DNA from: Rutidosis leptorrhynchoides
Lineage: Eukaryota; Streptophyta; Magnoliopsida; Asterales; Asteraceae
Direction: 5' to 3'
DNA length: 64,000 nucleotides
Assembly (NCBI RefSeq): GCF_046630445.1
Contig: NC_092335.1
Span: 626,789,501-626,853,500, forward strand
Numbering within the stretch: position 1 is the stretch's first letter; each line of letters opens with the position of its first letter. This document shows positions 1 to 13,192 of the stretch, piece after piece. Both the position numbers and the translations under genes were made by a program. Under the pieces are notes generated by a model. The model was not told the origin of the DNA. It ran no database searches and was given only the letters and a program-made list of their open reading frames with translations.

Positions 1-80
1 ATGTAATCAACTACTGTGAATCGTTTATAATGTATATGAACAGGTCCTTTCAGTTGGTATCAGAGCGGTGGTCTTAGCGA
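1..80 (+). mobile_element. Family 2 LTR 3' end plus primer-binding site (left-edge fragment)
   Basis: Positions 1-52 match the terminal part of the family 2 LTR on the plus strand, ending in CTTTCA. TGGTATCAGAGC follows at 55-66, the exact complement of the 3' end of plant initiator Met-tRNA and so a primer-binding site. The orientation is opposite to the internal region that begins at about 95, so this is the end of a separate or rearranged copy. Most of its LTR lies left of the window. Confidence 0.75.
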
Positions 81-94
81 TGTATATGAACGGG

Positions 95-3000
95 TCCCGT
101 GTCTCTATATTGCTCTCTGCATTGATATACACGGTTTGTAATTTCGGGGTTATTATCGAAGTTTATATTCTTCATTATTTTTCGGAGCTTCATGCTTTCG
201 TTTTCTCTTCCCGACTTCGAGTCAAGCGAGTAATGGTCCGGAATTCGTAGATATGAAATTCAGAATGAACATAGCTAATGCTCTAAGAAGAAAATGGTAA
301 TAGAACAATTTTGATTTGTTAAATTACCATAATACCCTGGAGAAGACCGAGTCATCCAGAAAAATATTCTCTTGATATGTTTAGAGATTAGATAGAATGT
401 AAGAGTAGTATAAATGGCACATGATGACGGTACTGTGAATCATCATGCTTCATTAGAAACTCAGCATGACTTACTGTTATATAATGACGTTGATCAAGTG
501 TCATTATATTATACTAATCCATGCTTCAGTTCCCAACACTACTTCAAAACATTCATATTTTAAACTCGAAGGTTTCAGAATTTAGAAACTAACACAGTTT
601 CTTTTATGTTGCAGATATTACGGAGAGATAAATGATCTCAGATAAGAATAGTTGTGAAAATATCGCCAGAAATATGGAGGATATTTATAATAGAACATAC
701 GAGAATATCTTAGAATTTATAATATCAATGGATGATGAAGAAGATTTGTCTGTGAAGGTTTAGAATGAGAAATAAGATGTTTGCTAACGATTTCAGCAGG
801 CACAGAATCATTTGGATTCTTTGAAGGCAAACTTATTCTTTGTGATTTGTCCACGGCTTTCTTCATTGTTTCGCATAATCCGCTTTTCGGTACTAAATTT
901 TCTATCGAGCGTTCCTAACACTCATTTCTTTATCATCAAACTTTTGGCCATTAAGATCATCTACAACATGCTGCTTCGTCAGCATTTTCAAAGTTAACTG
1001 ATCTGGGTCATCGGTTATCAAACCGAGGTAGTTTCAGGAGAATTGTGTTTTTTAGAATGATTAATCGCTGATGGTAATATTGTGGAATATAAAAGGTTCC
1101 CTAGTAACAATAAAGGGTATGCATATATATCGCGGTTATAATAAAGTTGTTTCGGATGAAAAGCCGGAGTTGACTTGCTGGAGCTGTGACAAAATTAGCT
1201 ACTTTGGAAAGGGATTGCAAAACGATCTTCGGAAATAACAATGTCAAAGGAACTAGAACAGATACGTGTCAAACGTTTACTCAGTTTTCGAGGGTTTTTC
1301 AGGTGCATAACTATATGCAGCAATCTTTTCTTCCGTAGATGAAGTGCGGTTGGTTTATCCTCTCGATTGAGGTGTTTTTAAGAATCATGATAGATTTGAA
1401 CGATGATTGTAATCGTCGAGATACAATGAGGTTTAAGATGAAATCAAGTGGCAATCTTGAAGAAATGTTTAGTTTCATATGTTATAATCAATATTTTAAT
1501 TCATTTTAATTATCCAATGTCATTAGTCCACAGTCGATAGTCCACAGTAACAGTCCAATAATTCATATATAGTTTAATATATAATATACGAATTAATTAA
1601 TACGTGTCGTGACCCGTATACGTCTCAGACTCGATCACAACTCAAACTATATATATTATTGTAGAATCAACCTCAACCCTGTATAGAGAACTCGATCATT
1701 ACTGCATATAGAGTGTCTATGGTGATTCCAAATAATATATATAGATGCGTCGATATGATATGTCAAAACATTGTATACGTGTCCCGATATTTAAAGTGCG
1801 TAAAATAATTACAGAAATTAAATGACGATAAATAAAAGTGCGATAATTAAATTGCGATAAATAAACTGCGATAAATAAAATGTAATCAGTTAGCTAGGAA
1901 CAGTTAGCGTGGATTCTTAACAAAATTTTTCATAGTTAATTTGTTTGTTTCTAACAGATTTTATTTTGTCATATGTTTTCTTCATATGCCACTTGTTGGA
2001 TTCTGGGAAGTCAAAATCCAAATATGAAATTGAATGAAAATGGTTATTCTGTGGTGAACGGATACGTATATCGGTGGTTGTATGTAGGATAGTAAATGGC
2101 TGTTGAATCAGCTTCGACGAATGTACAATGTAACTTATTAAGATGAAATCTAATTATTCCTCGGGTATTACCTACCCGTTAAAAAAAAATTTCACCATTA
2201 ATATTTTGTACAAAAGAACTTTTAATTACAATCTTTATGAAAACATATATACATATATATTTTCTTCAGATGAAATCATGAATTTAATGAGTTAATATGA
2301 TATTAATCTCATTTGCTTTTCGGTTTGAGCTAGAATAAGAAATCTCTAAAACTTTTTGAAACCACATATTCTTCGCAGAATATCAATGAAGTTATGGATC
2401 AATACTTTATCGTTCATTATTGTTGGTACTCCTTGGTATCTATGGTGCGTATGATGTTGATGTTTGTGGGACAGATTATGATGTCGAGACGTGTGATGCG
2501 GATGTTGTTTGTTAGTGGTGATGATGGTATTGTTGATGTTATTGATGGTGGTGCTGATTATGCTGCTGGTGCTGCTGCTGGTGTTTGCAACCTTCGCACC
2601 ATGTTCTCCAAAGCCGTCACGCGAGCGCGAAGTTCGTTAACTTCTGCTAGTACACCGGGATGATTGGCGGTTGGAGCGAGCGAATGAACAAGATTTGTAA
2701 TATGGGATAGTATATAATCGTGACGAGATACTCTAGAAATGAGAGAGAAAATGGTGTTTCGAATAGGTTCGCCGGTAAGTGCTTCAGGTTCATCACCAAG
2801 AGGGCAATTTGGTGGATGGAATGGATCACCTTCTTCTTGTCTCCAGTGATTTAGTATATTACGAACCCATCCCCAATTCATCCAGAATAGATGATGGGAA
2901 ATTGGTTGATCCATTCCGGTGACGCTGTTTTCAGAGCCCGAATAGAAATCCATATCGGCATAACTGTCGGAATTTGAAGAATTCGAACTAGATGCGGAAT

Positions 3001-3415
3001 CCATGTTGTATAATGGGGAAAATGAATTTTTGGTATGGAATAGATTATAGGAGTTAGATTTGGTACTCTTCAATACATAATTTACATATGTATATATAAT
3101 ACCAAAATTCCGTAAATTACGGAGAATCTTTGAAAAGGTATCAGTCAAAGTTCGCAATAACAGATATGCTAAGATAAGAATTCGTCTATACACTATCAAT
3201 GCAGTAAATGCAGTAAAACGTGTCTAGACTTATGAATGATAAGCAGGTAATTTCCTAAGGATGATAAGCAGATGATTTCCGACTAGAAATGATAAGCAAA
3301 ACTTTTGACATGTAGACACGGTCGAAGTCCAGACTCATTAATGCATCCTAACAACTACTAGTTAGACACACTAATGCAAGACCTGGTTCGCTACAACCAC
3401 CGCTCTGATACCAAC
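95..3415 (-). mobile_element. Internal region A of non-autonomous LTR retrotransposon (family 2), truncated
   Basis: Minus-strand internal region. It matches 6816-10147 almost base for base apart from small indels. Its 5' end is the primer-binding site complement GCTCTGATACCA at 3402-3413, directly beside the LTR at 3416. Its 3' end is cut at about 95, so about 570 bp including the polypurine region are missing. The only plausible ORF is at 2558-3004; no protease, reverse transcriptase or integrase motifs are present. The internal AACGGGTAGGTA motif is at 2169-2180 on the minus strand. Confidence 0.8.
2558..3004 (-). CDS. Family 2 accessory ORF, copy A: Ser/Asp-rich N-terminus, coiled-coil C-terminus
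   Basis: The ORF has 148 codons, starting at the ATG at 3002-3004. An upstream in-frame ATG would add 65 residues of poor composition, so the shorter start is preferred. Residues 1-30 are rich in Ser and Asp. The middle has a Trp-rich stretch (WMNWGWV) and a GDPFHPPNCPLGDEP segment. The last third has heptad-like spacing (LAEVNELRARVTALENMV), which suggests a coiled coil, and ends in an Ala/Pro tail. The family is not recognised. It occupies the position between primer site and body where family 1 carries its acidic ORF. Copy B at 9289-9735 is the same length with about a dozen substitutions. A retained frame in both copies suggests function or recent duplication; these data do not separate the two. 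Confidence 0.5.
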   Translation of the reverse strand: MDSASSSNSSNSDSYADMDFYSGSENSVTGMDQPISHHLFWMNWGWVRNILNHWRQEEGDPFHPPNCPLGDEPEALTGEPIRNTIFSLISRVSRHDYILSHITNLVHSLAPTANHPGVLAEVNELRARVTALENMVRRLQTPAAAPAA

Positions 3416-6245
3416 TGAAAGGACCCGTTCATATACATTATAAACGATTCACAATAGTTGATTACATCGAGAGGTATTTGACCTCTATATGATACATTTT
3501 ACAAACATTGCATTCGTTTTTAAAAGACAAACTTTCTTTACAATGAAAATTGACGGTATGCACACCATTTCATAATATATCCAACTATAATTGACTTAAT
3601 AATAATCTTGATGAACTCAATGACTCGAATGCAACGTCTTTCAAAATATGCCATGAATGACTCCAAGTAATATCCTTAAAATGAGCTAATGCACAGTGGA
3701 AGATTTCTTTAATACCTGAGAATAAACATGCTTTAAAGTGTCAACCAAAAGGTTGGTGAGTTCATAGGTTTATCATAACAATCATTTCAATATATTAATA
3801 GACCACAAGATTTCCGTTTATAAATATATGTACACTCGCAAGTGTATAAAAGTATTCTATAAGTTGTAGGCACCCGGTAACAAGTCTTAACGTTCATGTT
3901 TTACCCTCTGAAGTACACCAGATCAGGTGTGTTTAAAATAACCTCGAAGTACTAAAGCATCCCATAGTCAGGATGGGGTTTGTCAGGCCCAATAGATCTA
4001 TCTTTAGGATTCGCGCCTACCGTACATAGACAAGTAGTTTAATGTTACCAAGCTAAGGGTATATTTCTGGTTTAAACCCACGTAGAATTAGTTTTAGTAC
4101 TTGTGCCTATTTCGTAAAACATTTATAAAAACAGCGCATGTATTCTCAGTCCCAAAAATATATATAAAAGGGAGCAAATGAAACTCACTTTTTCCTTGAA
4201 GGTATTTAATTCGACTTGGTCTCTGATAGATATCATGAACCTAACCATATATATAATATATCAACATATTTTCTTTTTTAAGTAATCGTTACATATATAT
4301 ATACTTTTAATATTTTCTTAGTCCGTAGTTAGCAGTCCGATGTTAGTGGTCCACAAATAGTTGCTTAAATAAAATAAAATAAAATAAAGACCCCCTCGTA
4401 TTCGTATTGATCAGAATTAATCTCAACCCATGGAACCATGTTGTCAAATGACGTGTTGCGTACATAAAGTACCGTGTTGTTAAATGACGTGTTGTGTACA
4501 ATCATGAGGTCTTATGATTAATCTTCTCGTGTTGTTTACGGGTGGTTCTGAAATATATAAAATCAAATCATAAGTAATTATATATAAAATATCATATTAA
4601 TTAGAAAAGATATCATTAATTTACTTTTTCTCCAAATATTTTCGTAGCTAAACTAGCTTCGGATACCCAATCTTGTTTTAGTCGTAGTTTCTTCATTACA
4701 ACTCCGTTTTTGTTGGTTCAACTTGCCACTTCCTTGGATCGAGTCAAATTTTAAGAATATGAACTTAAAATACCTTAGTTTGTATTCGAAATCATAGGTT
4801 ATAAGTCAAACTTTGGTGAAACTTATGAAAGTGATCATTTTCCATCATAAAAACAACATTTAATGATCATTTTTCTAAAAATACTTACACTTTGAGTTAA
4901 ACCATGAAATTTTTATTTGTTAACATATTCATAAGAAATATCATTTTTCCAGAACATGAACTTCCAATTCAAAGTTCAAGATGGTTTTTAATTATCCAAC
5001 CCAAAACAGCCCCCGGTTGCACTCTGACGACGTAGATTCAGTTTTTAAGATGTTCTTTGTAAAACCAAGTTATATCTTGTTAGGTTAGCATATCATTATG
5101 ATATATTACAGGTCTTGAAGTGTTTTAAAAGTGAAGTTAGAAGGATCTATTTAGTTTGCAAACAAGTTTGAAATCATTCAAACTATGTTCTTGTTGTTAA
5201 AATTTTATACCACAAAATAAGATAGCTATATGAATATGAATTGAATAAGATTATGAACAAGGTTACTACCTCAAGTTACTTGGACAAAGTTACTGCAAAA
5301 GATAAGAAATAATCTTGGAATCAAAGAGTGGTGGAGTTAGATCAAAAGGTTGGAAGTAAACTTCTTCAAATGGGTGGTTATTTTGATATGTTCTTGAAAG
5401 AGTTTTCTTATGGTGTTTAAGGCTTATAATTGAAGCTAAATGATGGGGAGAATGCTTGGAGATGATCAAGTATGAAGTTAGGAGTATTTTGAGAGAGAAA
5501 TAAGGGTGCAGGTATGAGAAAATGGAGTGAAGAAATGGTATTCATTTATAAAAACGTTTTTAGTTTATAAAGAAAGAAAAGGATTCCTAATTTTGTTTTC
5601 TTACTAATAATTCATACTACTTGACAAATATTAGTTACCTCATATCTAGGGCAGTAATAATATTGATTAGGATGTTGATTTGATGTGTATATACCAATAG
5701 TAAATACGTATAGAAGCTGGGTATGATACGGGTACATATACCCTAGATATACGTATAGAAATCTTGAGGAAACGGAACGAGAATTCAAATATAGCTATAT
5801 TTTGTGAATATACTTATATTGTTTTATGTATTTAAGTCCTTAAAAAGTGATTAAATACATTATATATACGATACGTGTATAAGCATTATATATTATAAGT
5901 ATATATATCAAAGAATCTTACGTATAGTTATCGTTTTGAAAACTTAAGTTAGTAGTTTCAAAATATACTTATAACTCATTGTCATTAGTACACAATGAGA
6001 TGTTAAACCATCCTTAGATCATGTTAAATATATATAAATACATATATATACACAAACGTATAATTATCGTATGTTATATAGTTCGTGATATCATCGGTCA
6101 TATTGGACGGTCAAACGTTGTGTAAAACTCTTTTCAAAAACACAAGTCTCAACAATTTGGATTGCTTATCATGTTGGTATGGTTTAATTTATGTAAATAT
6201 TAATCTCATAAGTATAATTTGGTCGAAAAATTCCGGGTCATTACA
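3416..6245 (-). repeat. Family 2 LTR shared between internal regions A and B
   Basis: This LTR of about 2830 bp starts with TGAAAGGACC and ends with GGGTCATTACA on the plus strand, i.e. TGTAATGACCC...CTTTCA in element orientation. A primer-binding site adjoins its left side (3402-3413) and a polypurine-like stretch its right side (from 6246). One LTR therefore serves two internal regions, the mark of an internal-LTR-internal tandem. ORF-like stretches inside it have no protein character. Confidence 0.85.
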
Positions 6246-9200
6246 GTACCTACCCGTTAAAGAAATTTCGTCCCCGAAATTTGATAGAGGTTGTTATGGA
6301 TAACAATAAGAAGGTTTTCATGACAAATATAAGGTGATAATGGAGTTTTATCATCATTGAGTAATGTAGATAAAATGATTCGATTATGCGAAGAATATAA
6401 ATGAGACTATCGTAAAAGAGTGAGATGAGTAAAATATATTCGTCTTAACCGATGACGTAGATATGATTGATTTCCGGGATTTAAGGGATTTAAAGAGAAT
6501 CTTACGTAACAAGATTTGGTTCTTTGGTGATTAAGGAAATCAGGATCTTCTTTGATTATATGCAATAATCTGTTTCGATTGCTCTGTCGAATATTTCACT
6601 ATAAATTCACCCCTTCGTTTCCTTATTTTCCACGACTCACACCTTCTATTCTTTCTCCCTTGATTCTTACTTTAAAGCATTCATCAATATGCTCCATCTA
6701 GTCCTGATTCTTGATATACTCCTAACTTTTATATCTGTCATTCTTCTTTTTCATCTACCACCAGAAGAATCTATTTACTTCTACTATACTCTTGTGTTTA
6801 TAATGTTTCTAATTCTCCCGTGTCTCTATATTGCTATCTGCATCGATATACACGGTTTGTAATTTCGGGGTTATTATCGGAGTTTATATTCTTCATTATT
6901 TTTCGGAGCTTCATGCTTTCATTTTCTCTTCCCGACTTCGAGTCAAGCGAGTAATGGTCCGGAATTCGTAGATATGAAATTCAGAATGAACATAGCTAAT
7001 GCTCTAAGAAGAAAATGGTAATAGAACGATTTTGATTTGTTAAATTACCAGAATACCCTGGAGAAGACCGAGTCATCCAGAAAAATATTCTCTTGATATG
7101 TTTAGAGATTAGATAGAATGTAAGAGTAGTGTAAATGGCACATGATGACGGTACTGTGAATCATCATGCTTCATTAGAAACTCAGCATGACTTACTGTAA
7201 TATAATGACGTTGATCAAGTGTCATTATATTATACTAATCCATGCTTCAGTTCCCAACACTACTTCAAAACATTCATATTTTAAACTCGAAGGTTTCAGA
7301 ATTTAGAAACTAACACAGTTTCTTTTATGTTGCAGATATTACGGAGAGATAAATGATCTCAGATAAGAATAGTTGTGAAAATATCGCCAGAAATATGGAG
7401 GATATTTATAATAGAACATACGAGAATATCTTAGAATTTCTAATATCAATGGATGATGAAGAAGATTTATCTGTGAAGGTTTAGAATGAGAAATAAGATG
7501 TTTGCTAACGATTTCAGCAGGCACAGAATCATTTGGATTCTTTGAAGGCAAACTTATTCTTTGTGATTTGTCCACGGCTTTCTTCATTGTTTCGCATAAT
7601 CCGCTTTTCGGTACTAAATTTTCTATCGAGCGTTCCTAACACTCATTTCTTTATCATCAAACTTTTGGCCATTAAGATCATCTACAATATGCTGCTTCGT
7701 CAGCATTTTCAAAGTTAACTGATCTGGGTCATCGGTTATTAAACCGAGGTAGTTTCAGGAGAATTGTGTTTTTTGGAATGATTAATCGCTGATGGTAATA
7801 TTGTGGAATATAAAAGGTTCCCTAGTAACAATAAAGAGTACGCATATATATCGCGGTTATAATAAAGTTGTTTCGAATGAAAAGTCGGAGTTGACTTGCT
7901 GGAGCTGTGACAAAATTAGCTACTTTGGAAAGGGATTGCAAAACGATCTTCGGTAATAACAATGTCAAAGGAACTAGAACAGATACGTGTCAAACGTTTA
8001 CTCAGTTTCCGAGGGTTTTTCAGGTGCATAACTATATGCATCAATCTTTTCTTCCGTAGATGAAGTGCGGTTGGTTTATCCTCTCGATTGAGGTGTTTTT
8101 AAGAATCATGATAGATTTGAACGCTGATTGTAATCGTCGAGATACAATGAGGTTTAAGATGAAATCAAGTGGCAATCTTGAAGAAATGTTTAGTTTCATA
8201 TGTTATAATCAATATTTTAATTCATTTTAATTATCCAATGTCATTAGTCCACAGTCGATAGTCCACAGTAACAGTCCAATAATTCATATATAGTTTAATA
8301 TATAATATACGAATTAATTAATACGTGTCGTGACCCGTATACGTCTCAGACTCGATCACAACTCAAACTATATATATTATTGTAGAATCAACCTCAACCC
8401 TGTATAGAGAACTCGATCATTACTGCATATAGAGTATCTATGATGATTCCAAATAATATATATAGATGCGTCGATATGATATGTCAAAACATTGTATACG
8501 TGTCCCGATATTTAAAGTGCGTAAAATAATTACAGAAATTAAATGACGATAAATAAAAGTGCGATAATTAAATTGCGATAAATAAACTGCGATAAATAAA
8601 ATGTAATCAGTTAGCTAGGAACAGTTAGCTGGAACAGTTAGCGTGGATTCTTAACAAAATTTTTCATAGTTAATTTGTTTGTTTCTAACAGATTTTATTT
8701 TGTCATATGTTTTCTTCATATGCCACTTGTTGGATTCTGGGAAGTCAAAATCCAAATATGAAATTGAATGAAAATGGTTTTTCTGCGATGAACGGATACG
8801 TATATCGGTGGTTGTATGTAGGATAGTAAATGGCTGTTGAATCAGCTTCGACGAATGTACAATGTAATTTATTAAAATGAAATCTAATTATTCCTCGGGT
8901 ATTACCTACCCGTTAAAAAAATTCACCATTAATATTTTGTACAAAAGAACTTTTAATTACAATCTTTATGAAAACATATATACATATATATTTTCTTCAG
9001 ATGAAATCATGAATTTAATGAGTTAATATGATATTAATCTCATTTGCTTTTCGGTTTGAGCTAGAATAAGAAATCTCTAAAACTTTTTGAAACCACATAT
9101 TCTTCGCAGAATATCAATGAAGTTATGGATCAACACTTCATCGTTCATTATTGTTGGTACTCCTTGGTATCTATGGTGCGTATGATGTTGATGTTTGTGG

Positions 9201-10147
9201 GACAGATTATGATATCGAGACGTGTGATGCGGATGTTGTTTGTTTGTGGTGATGATGGTATTGTTGATGTTATTGATGGTGGTGCTGATTATGCTGCTGG
9301 TGCTGCTGCTGGTGTTTGCAACCTTCGCACCATGTTCTCCAAATCCGTCACGCGAGCGCGAAGTTCGTTAACTTCTGCTAGTACACCGGGATGATTGGCG
9401 GTTAGAGCGAGCGAATGAACAAGATTTGTAATATGGGATAGTATATAATCATGACGAGATACTCTAGAAATGAGAGAGAAAATGGTGTTTCGAATAGGTT
9501 CGCCGGTAAGTGCTTTAGGTTCATCGCCAAGAGGGCAATTTGGTGGATGGAATGGATCACCTTCTTCTTGTCTCCAGTGACTTAGTATATTATGAACCCA
9601 TCCCCAATTCATCCAGAATAGATGATGGGAAATTGGTTGATCCATTCCGGTGACGCTGCTTTCGGAGCCCGAATGGAAATCCATATCGCCATAACTGTCA
9701 GAATCTGAAGAATTCGAACTAGATGTGGAATCCATCTTGTATAATGGGGAAAATGAATTTTTGGTATGGAATAGATTATAGGAGTTAGATTTGGTACTCT
9801 TCAATACATAATTTACATATGTATATATAATACCAAAATCCCGTAAATTACGGAGAATCTTTGAAAAGGTATCAGTCAAAGTTCGCAATAACAGATATGC
9901 TAAGATAAGAATTCGTCTATACACTATCAATGCAGTAAATGCAGTAAAACGTGTCTAGACTTATGAATGATAAGCAGGTAATTTCCTAAGGATGATAAAG
10001 CAGATGATTTCCGACTAGAAATGATAAGCAAAACTTTTGACATGTAGACACGGTCGAAGTCCAGACTCATTAATGCATCCTAACAACTACTAGTTAGACA
10101 CACTAATGCAAGACCTGGTTCGCTACGACCACCGCTATGATACTAAC
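6246..10147 (-). mobile_element. Internal region B of non-autonomous LTR retrotransposon (family 2)
   Basis: This is a complete minus-strand internal region of about 3.9 kb. The polypurine/LTR boundary is at its left (6246-6290, with AACGGGTAGGTA on the minus strand at 6247-6258). A diverged primer-binding site (GTTAGTATCATAGCG on the minus strand) is at its right, beside the LTR at 10148. It carries the 148-codon ORF at 9289-9735 and otherwise only broken frames. About 3 kb of noncoding interior with no pol motifs fits a large retrotransposon derivative that depends on another element. Confidence 0.8.
9289..9735 (-). CDS. Family 2 accessory ORF, copy B
   Basis: This 148-codon ORF aligns end to end with 2558-3004 without gaps. 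Differences cluster in the Ser/Asp-rich N-terminus; the central GDPFHPPNCPLGDEP segment and most of the coiled-coil end are unchanged. The ATG at 9733-9735 is chosen because the upstream 65-residue extension looks noncoding. The product is unknown. A Gag-like structural role or an RNA-binding role are both possible, and no signature motif decides. Confidence 0.5.
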   Translation of the reverse strand: MDSTSSSNSSDSDSYGDMDFHSGSESSVTGMDQPISHHLFWMNWGWVHNILSHWRQEEGDPFHPPNCPLGDEPKALTGEPIRNTIFSLISRVSRHDYILSHITNLVHSLALTANHPGVLAEVNELRARVTDLENMVRRLQTPAAAPAA

Positions 10148-12983
10148 TGAAAGGACCGGTTCATATACATTATAAATGATTCACAATAGTTGATTACATC
10201 GCGAGGTATTTGACCTCTATATGATACATTTTACAAACATTGCATTCGTTTTTAAAAGACAAACTTTCTTTACAACGAAAATTGACGGTATGCACACCAT
10301 TTCATAATATATCCAACTATAATTGACTTAATAATAATCTTGATGAACTCAATGACTCGAATGCAACGTCTTTCAAAATATGCCATGAATGACTCCAAGT
10401 AATATCCTTAAAATGAGCTAATGCACAGCGGAAGATTTCTTTAATACCTGAGAATAAACATGCTTTAAAGTGTCAACCAAAAGGTTGGTGAGTTCATAGG
10501 TTTATCATAAGAATCATTTCAATATATTAATAGACCACAAGATTTCCGTTTATAAATATATGTACACTCGCAAGTGTATAAAAGTATTCTATAAGTTGTA
10601 GGCACCCGGTAACAAGTCTTAACATTCATGTTTTACCCTCTGAAGTACACCAGATCAGGTGTGTTTAAAATAACCTCGAAGTACTAAAGCATCCCATAGT
10701 CAGGATGGGGTTTGTCAGGCCCAATAGATCTATCTTTAGGATTCGCGTCTACCGTACATAGACAAGTAGTTTAATGTTACCAAGCTAAGGGTATATTTCT
10801 AGTTTAAACCCACGTAGAATTAGTTTTAGTACTTGTGCCTATTTCGTAAAACATTTATAAAAACAGCGCATGTATTCTCAGTCCCAAAAATATATATAAA
10901 AGGGAGCAAATGAAACTCACTTTTTCCTTGAAGGTATTTAATTCGACTTGGTCTCCGATAGATATCACGAACCTAACCATATATATAATATATCAACATA
11001 TTTTCTTTTTTAAGTAATCGTTACATATATATATATAATTTTAATACTTTTAATATTTTCTTAGTCAGTAGTTAGCAGTCCGATGTTAGTGGTCCACAAT
11101 TAGTTGCTTAAATAAAATAAAATAAAGACCCCATCGTATTCGTATTGATCAGAATTAATCTCAACCCATGGTACCATGTTGTCAAATGACGTGTTGCGTA
11201 CATAAAGTACCGTGTTGTCAAATGACGTGTTGCGTACAATCATGAGGTCTTATGATTAATCTTCTCGTGTTGTTTACGGGTGGTCCTGAAATATATAAAA
11301 TCAAATCATAAGTAATTATATATAAAATATCATATTAATTAGAAAAGATATCATTAATTTACTTTTTCTCCAAATATTTTCGTAGCTAAACAAGCTTCGG
11401 ATACCCAATCTTGTTTTAGTCGTAGTTTCTTCATTACAACTCCGTTTTTGTTGGTTCAACTTGCCACTTCCTTGGATCGAGTCAAATTTTAAGAATATGA
11501 ACTGAAAATACCTTAGTTTGTATTCAAAATCATAGGTTATAAGTCAAACTTTGGTGAAACTTATGAAAGTGATCATTTTCCATCATAAAAACAACATTTA
11601 ATGATCATTTTTCTAAAAATACTTACAATTTGAGTTAAACCATGAAATTTTTATTTGTTAACATATTCATAATAAATATCATTTTTCCAGAACATGAACT
11701 TCCAATTCAAAGTTCAAGATGGTTTTTAATTATCCAACCCAAAACAGCCTCCGGTTGCACTCCGACGACGTAGATTCAGTTTTTAAGATGTTCTTTGTAA
11801 AACCAAGTTATATCTTGTTAGGTTAGCATATCATTATGATATATTACAGGTATTGAAGTGTTTTAAAAGTGAAGTTAGAAGGATCTATTTAGTTTGCGAA
11901 CAAGTTTGAAATCATTCAAACTATGTTCTTGTTGTTAAAATTTTATACCACAAAATAAGATAGCTATATGAATATGAATTGAATAAGATTATGAACAAGG
12001 TTACTACCTCAAGTTACTTGGACAAAGTTACTGCAAAAGATAAGAAATAATCTTGGAATCAAAGAGTGGTGGAGTTAGATCAAAAGGTTGGAAGTAAACT
12101 TCTTCAAATGGGTGGTTATTTTGATATGTTCTTGAAAGAGTTTTCTTATGGTGTTTAAGGCTTATAATTGAAGCTAAATGATGGGGAGAATGCTTGGAGA
12201 TGATCAAGTATGAAGTTAGGAGTATTTTGAGAGAGAAATGAGGGTGTAGGTATGAGAAAATGGAGTGAAGAAATGGTGTTCATTTATAAAAACGTTTTTA
12301 GTTTATAAAGAAAGAAAAGGATTCCTAATTTTGTTTTCTTACTAATAATTCATACTACTTGACAAATCTTAGTTACCTCATATCTAGGGCAGTAATAATA
12401 TTGATTAGGATGTTGATTTGATGTGTATATACCAATAGTAAATACGTATAGAAGCTGGGTATGATATGGGTACATATACCCTAGATATACGTATAGAAAT
12501 CTTGAGGAAACGGAACGAGAATTCAAATATAGCTATCTTTTGTGAATATACTTATATTGTTTTATGTATTTAAGTCCTTAAAAAGTGATTAAATACATTA
12601 TATATACGATACGTGTATAAGCATTATATATTATAAGTATATATATCAAAGAATGTTACGTATAGTTATCGTTTTGAAAACTTAAGTTAGTAGTTTCAAA
12701 ATATACTTATAACTTATTGTCATTAGTACACAATGAGATGTTAAACCATCCTTAGATCATGTTAAATGTATATAAATACATATATATACACAAATGTATA
12801 ATTATCGTATGTTATATAGTTCGTGATATCATCGGTCATATTGGACGGTCAAACGTTGTGTAAAACTCTTTTCAAAAACACAAGTCTCAACAATTTGGAT
12901 TGCTTATCATGTTGGTATGGTTTAATTTATGTAAATATTAATCTCATAAGTATAATTTGGTCAAAAAATTCCGGGTCATTACA
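10148..12983 (-). repeat. Family 2 LTR, 5' LTR of internal region B
   Basis: This LTR of about 2836 bp is nearly identical to 3416-6245. It ends on the plus strand in CCGGGTCATTACA at 12983, its outer boundary. The next base belongs to a truncated family 1 LTR, so the junction is exact on the family 2 side. Confidence 0.85.
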
Positions 12984-13114
12984 AAATGTTTCCAACATGT
13001 TAAGCAATCAAACTTGTTAAGACTTTATTAATTGAAATAGGTTTCATATAGACAATTGACCACCCAAGTTGACCGGCGATTCACGAACGTTAAAACTTGT
13101 AAAAACTATATGAT

Positions 13115-13192
<78 letters not shown>

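Noticed and set aside
2394-2663. 89-codon plus-strand frame and its twin at 9125-9394
   Set aside because: Antisense overlap with the end of the family 2 ORF and downstream repeats; the Met/Val-rich composition reflects GATGTTG-type repeats.
13118-13188. CRISPR-like or satellite array
   Set aside because: Simple AT dinucleotide repeat with no spacers; no CRISPR array is expected or seen in this plant sequence.
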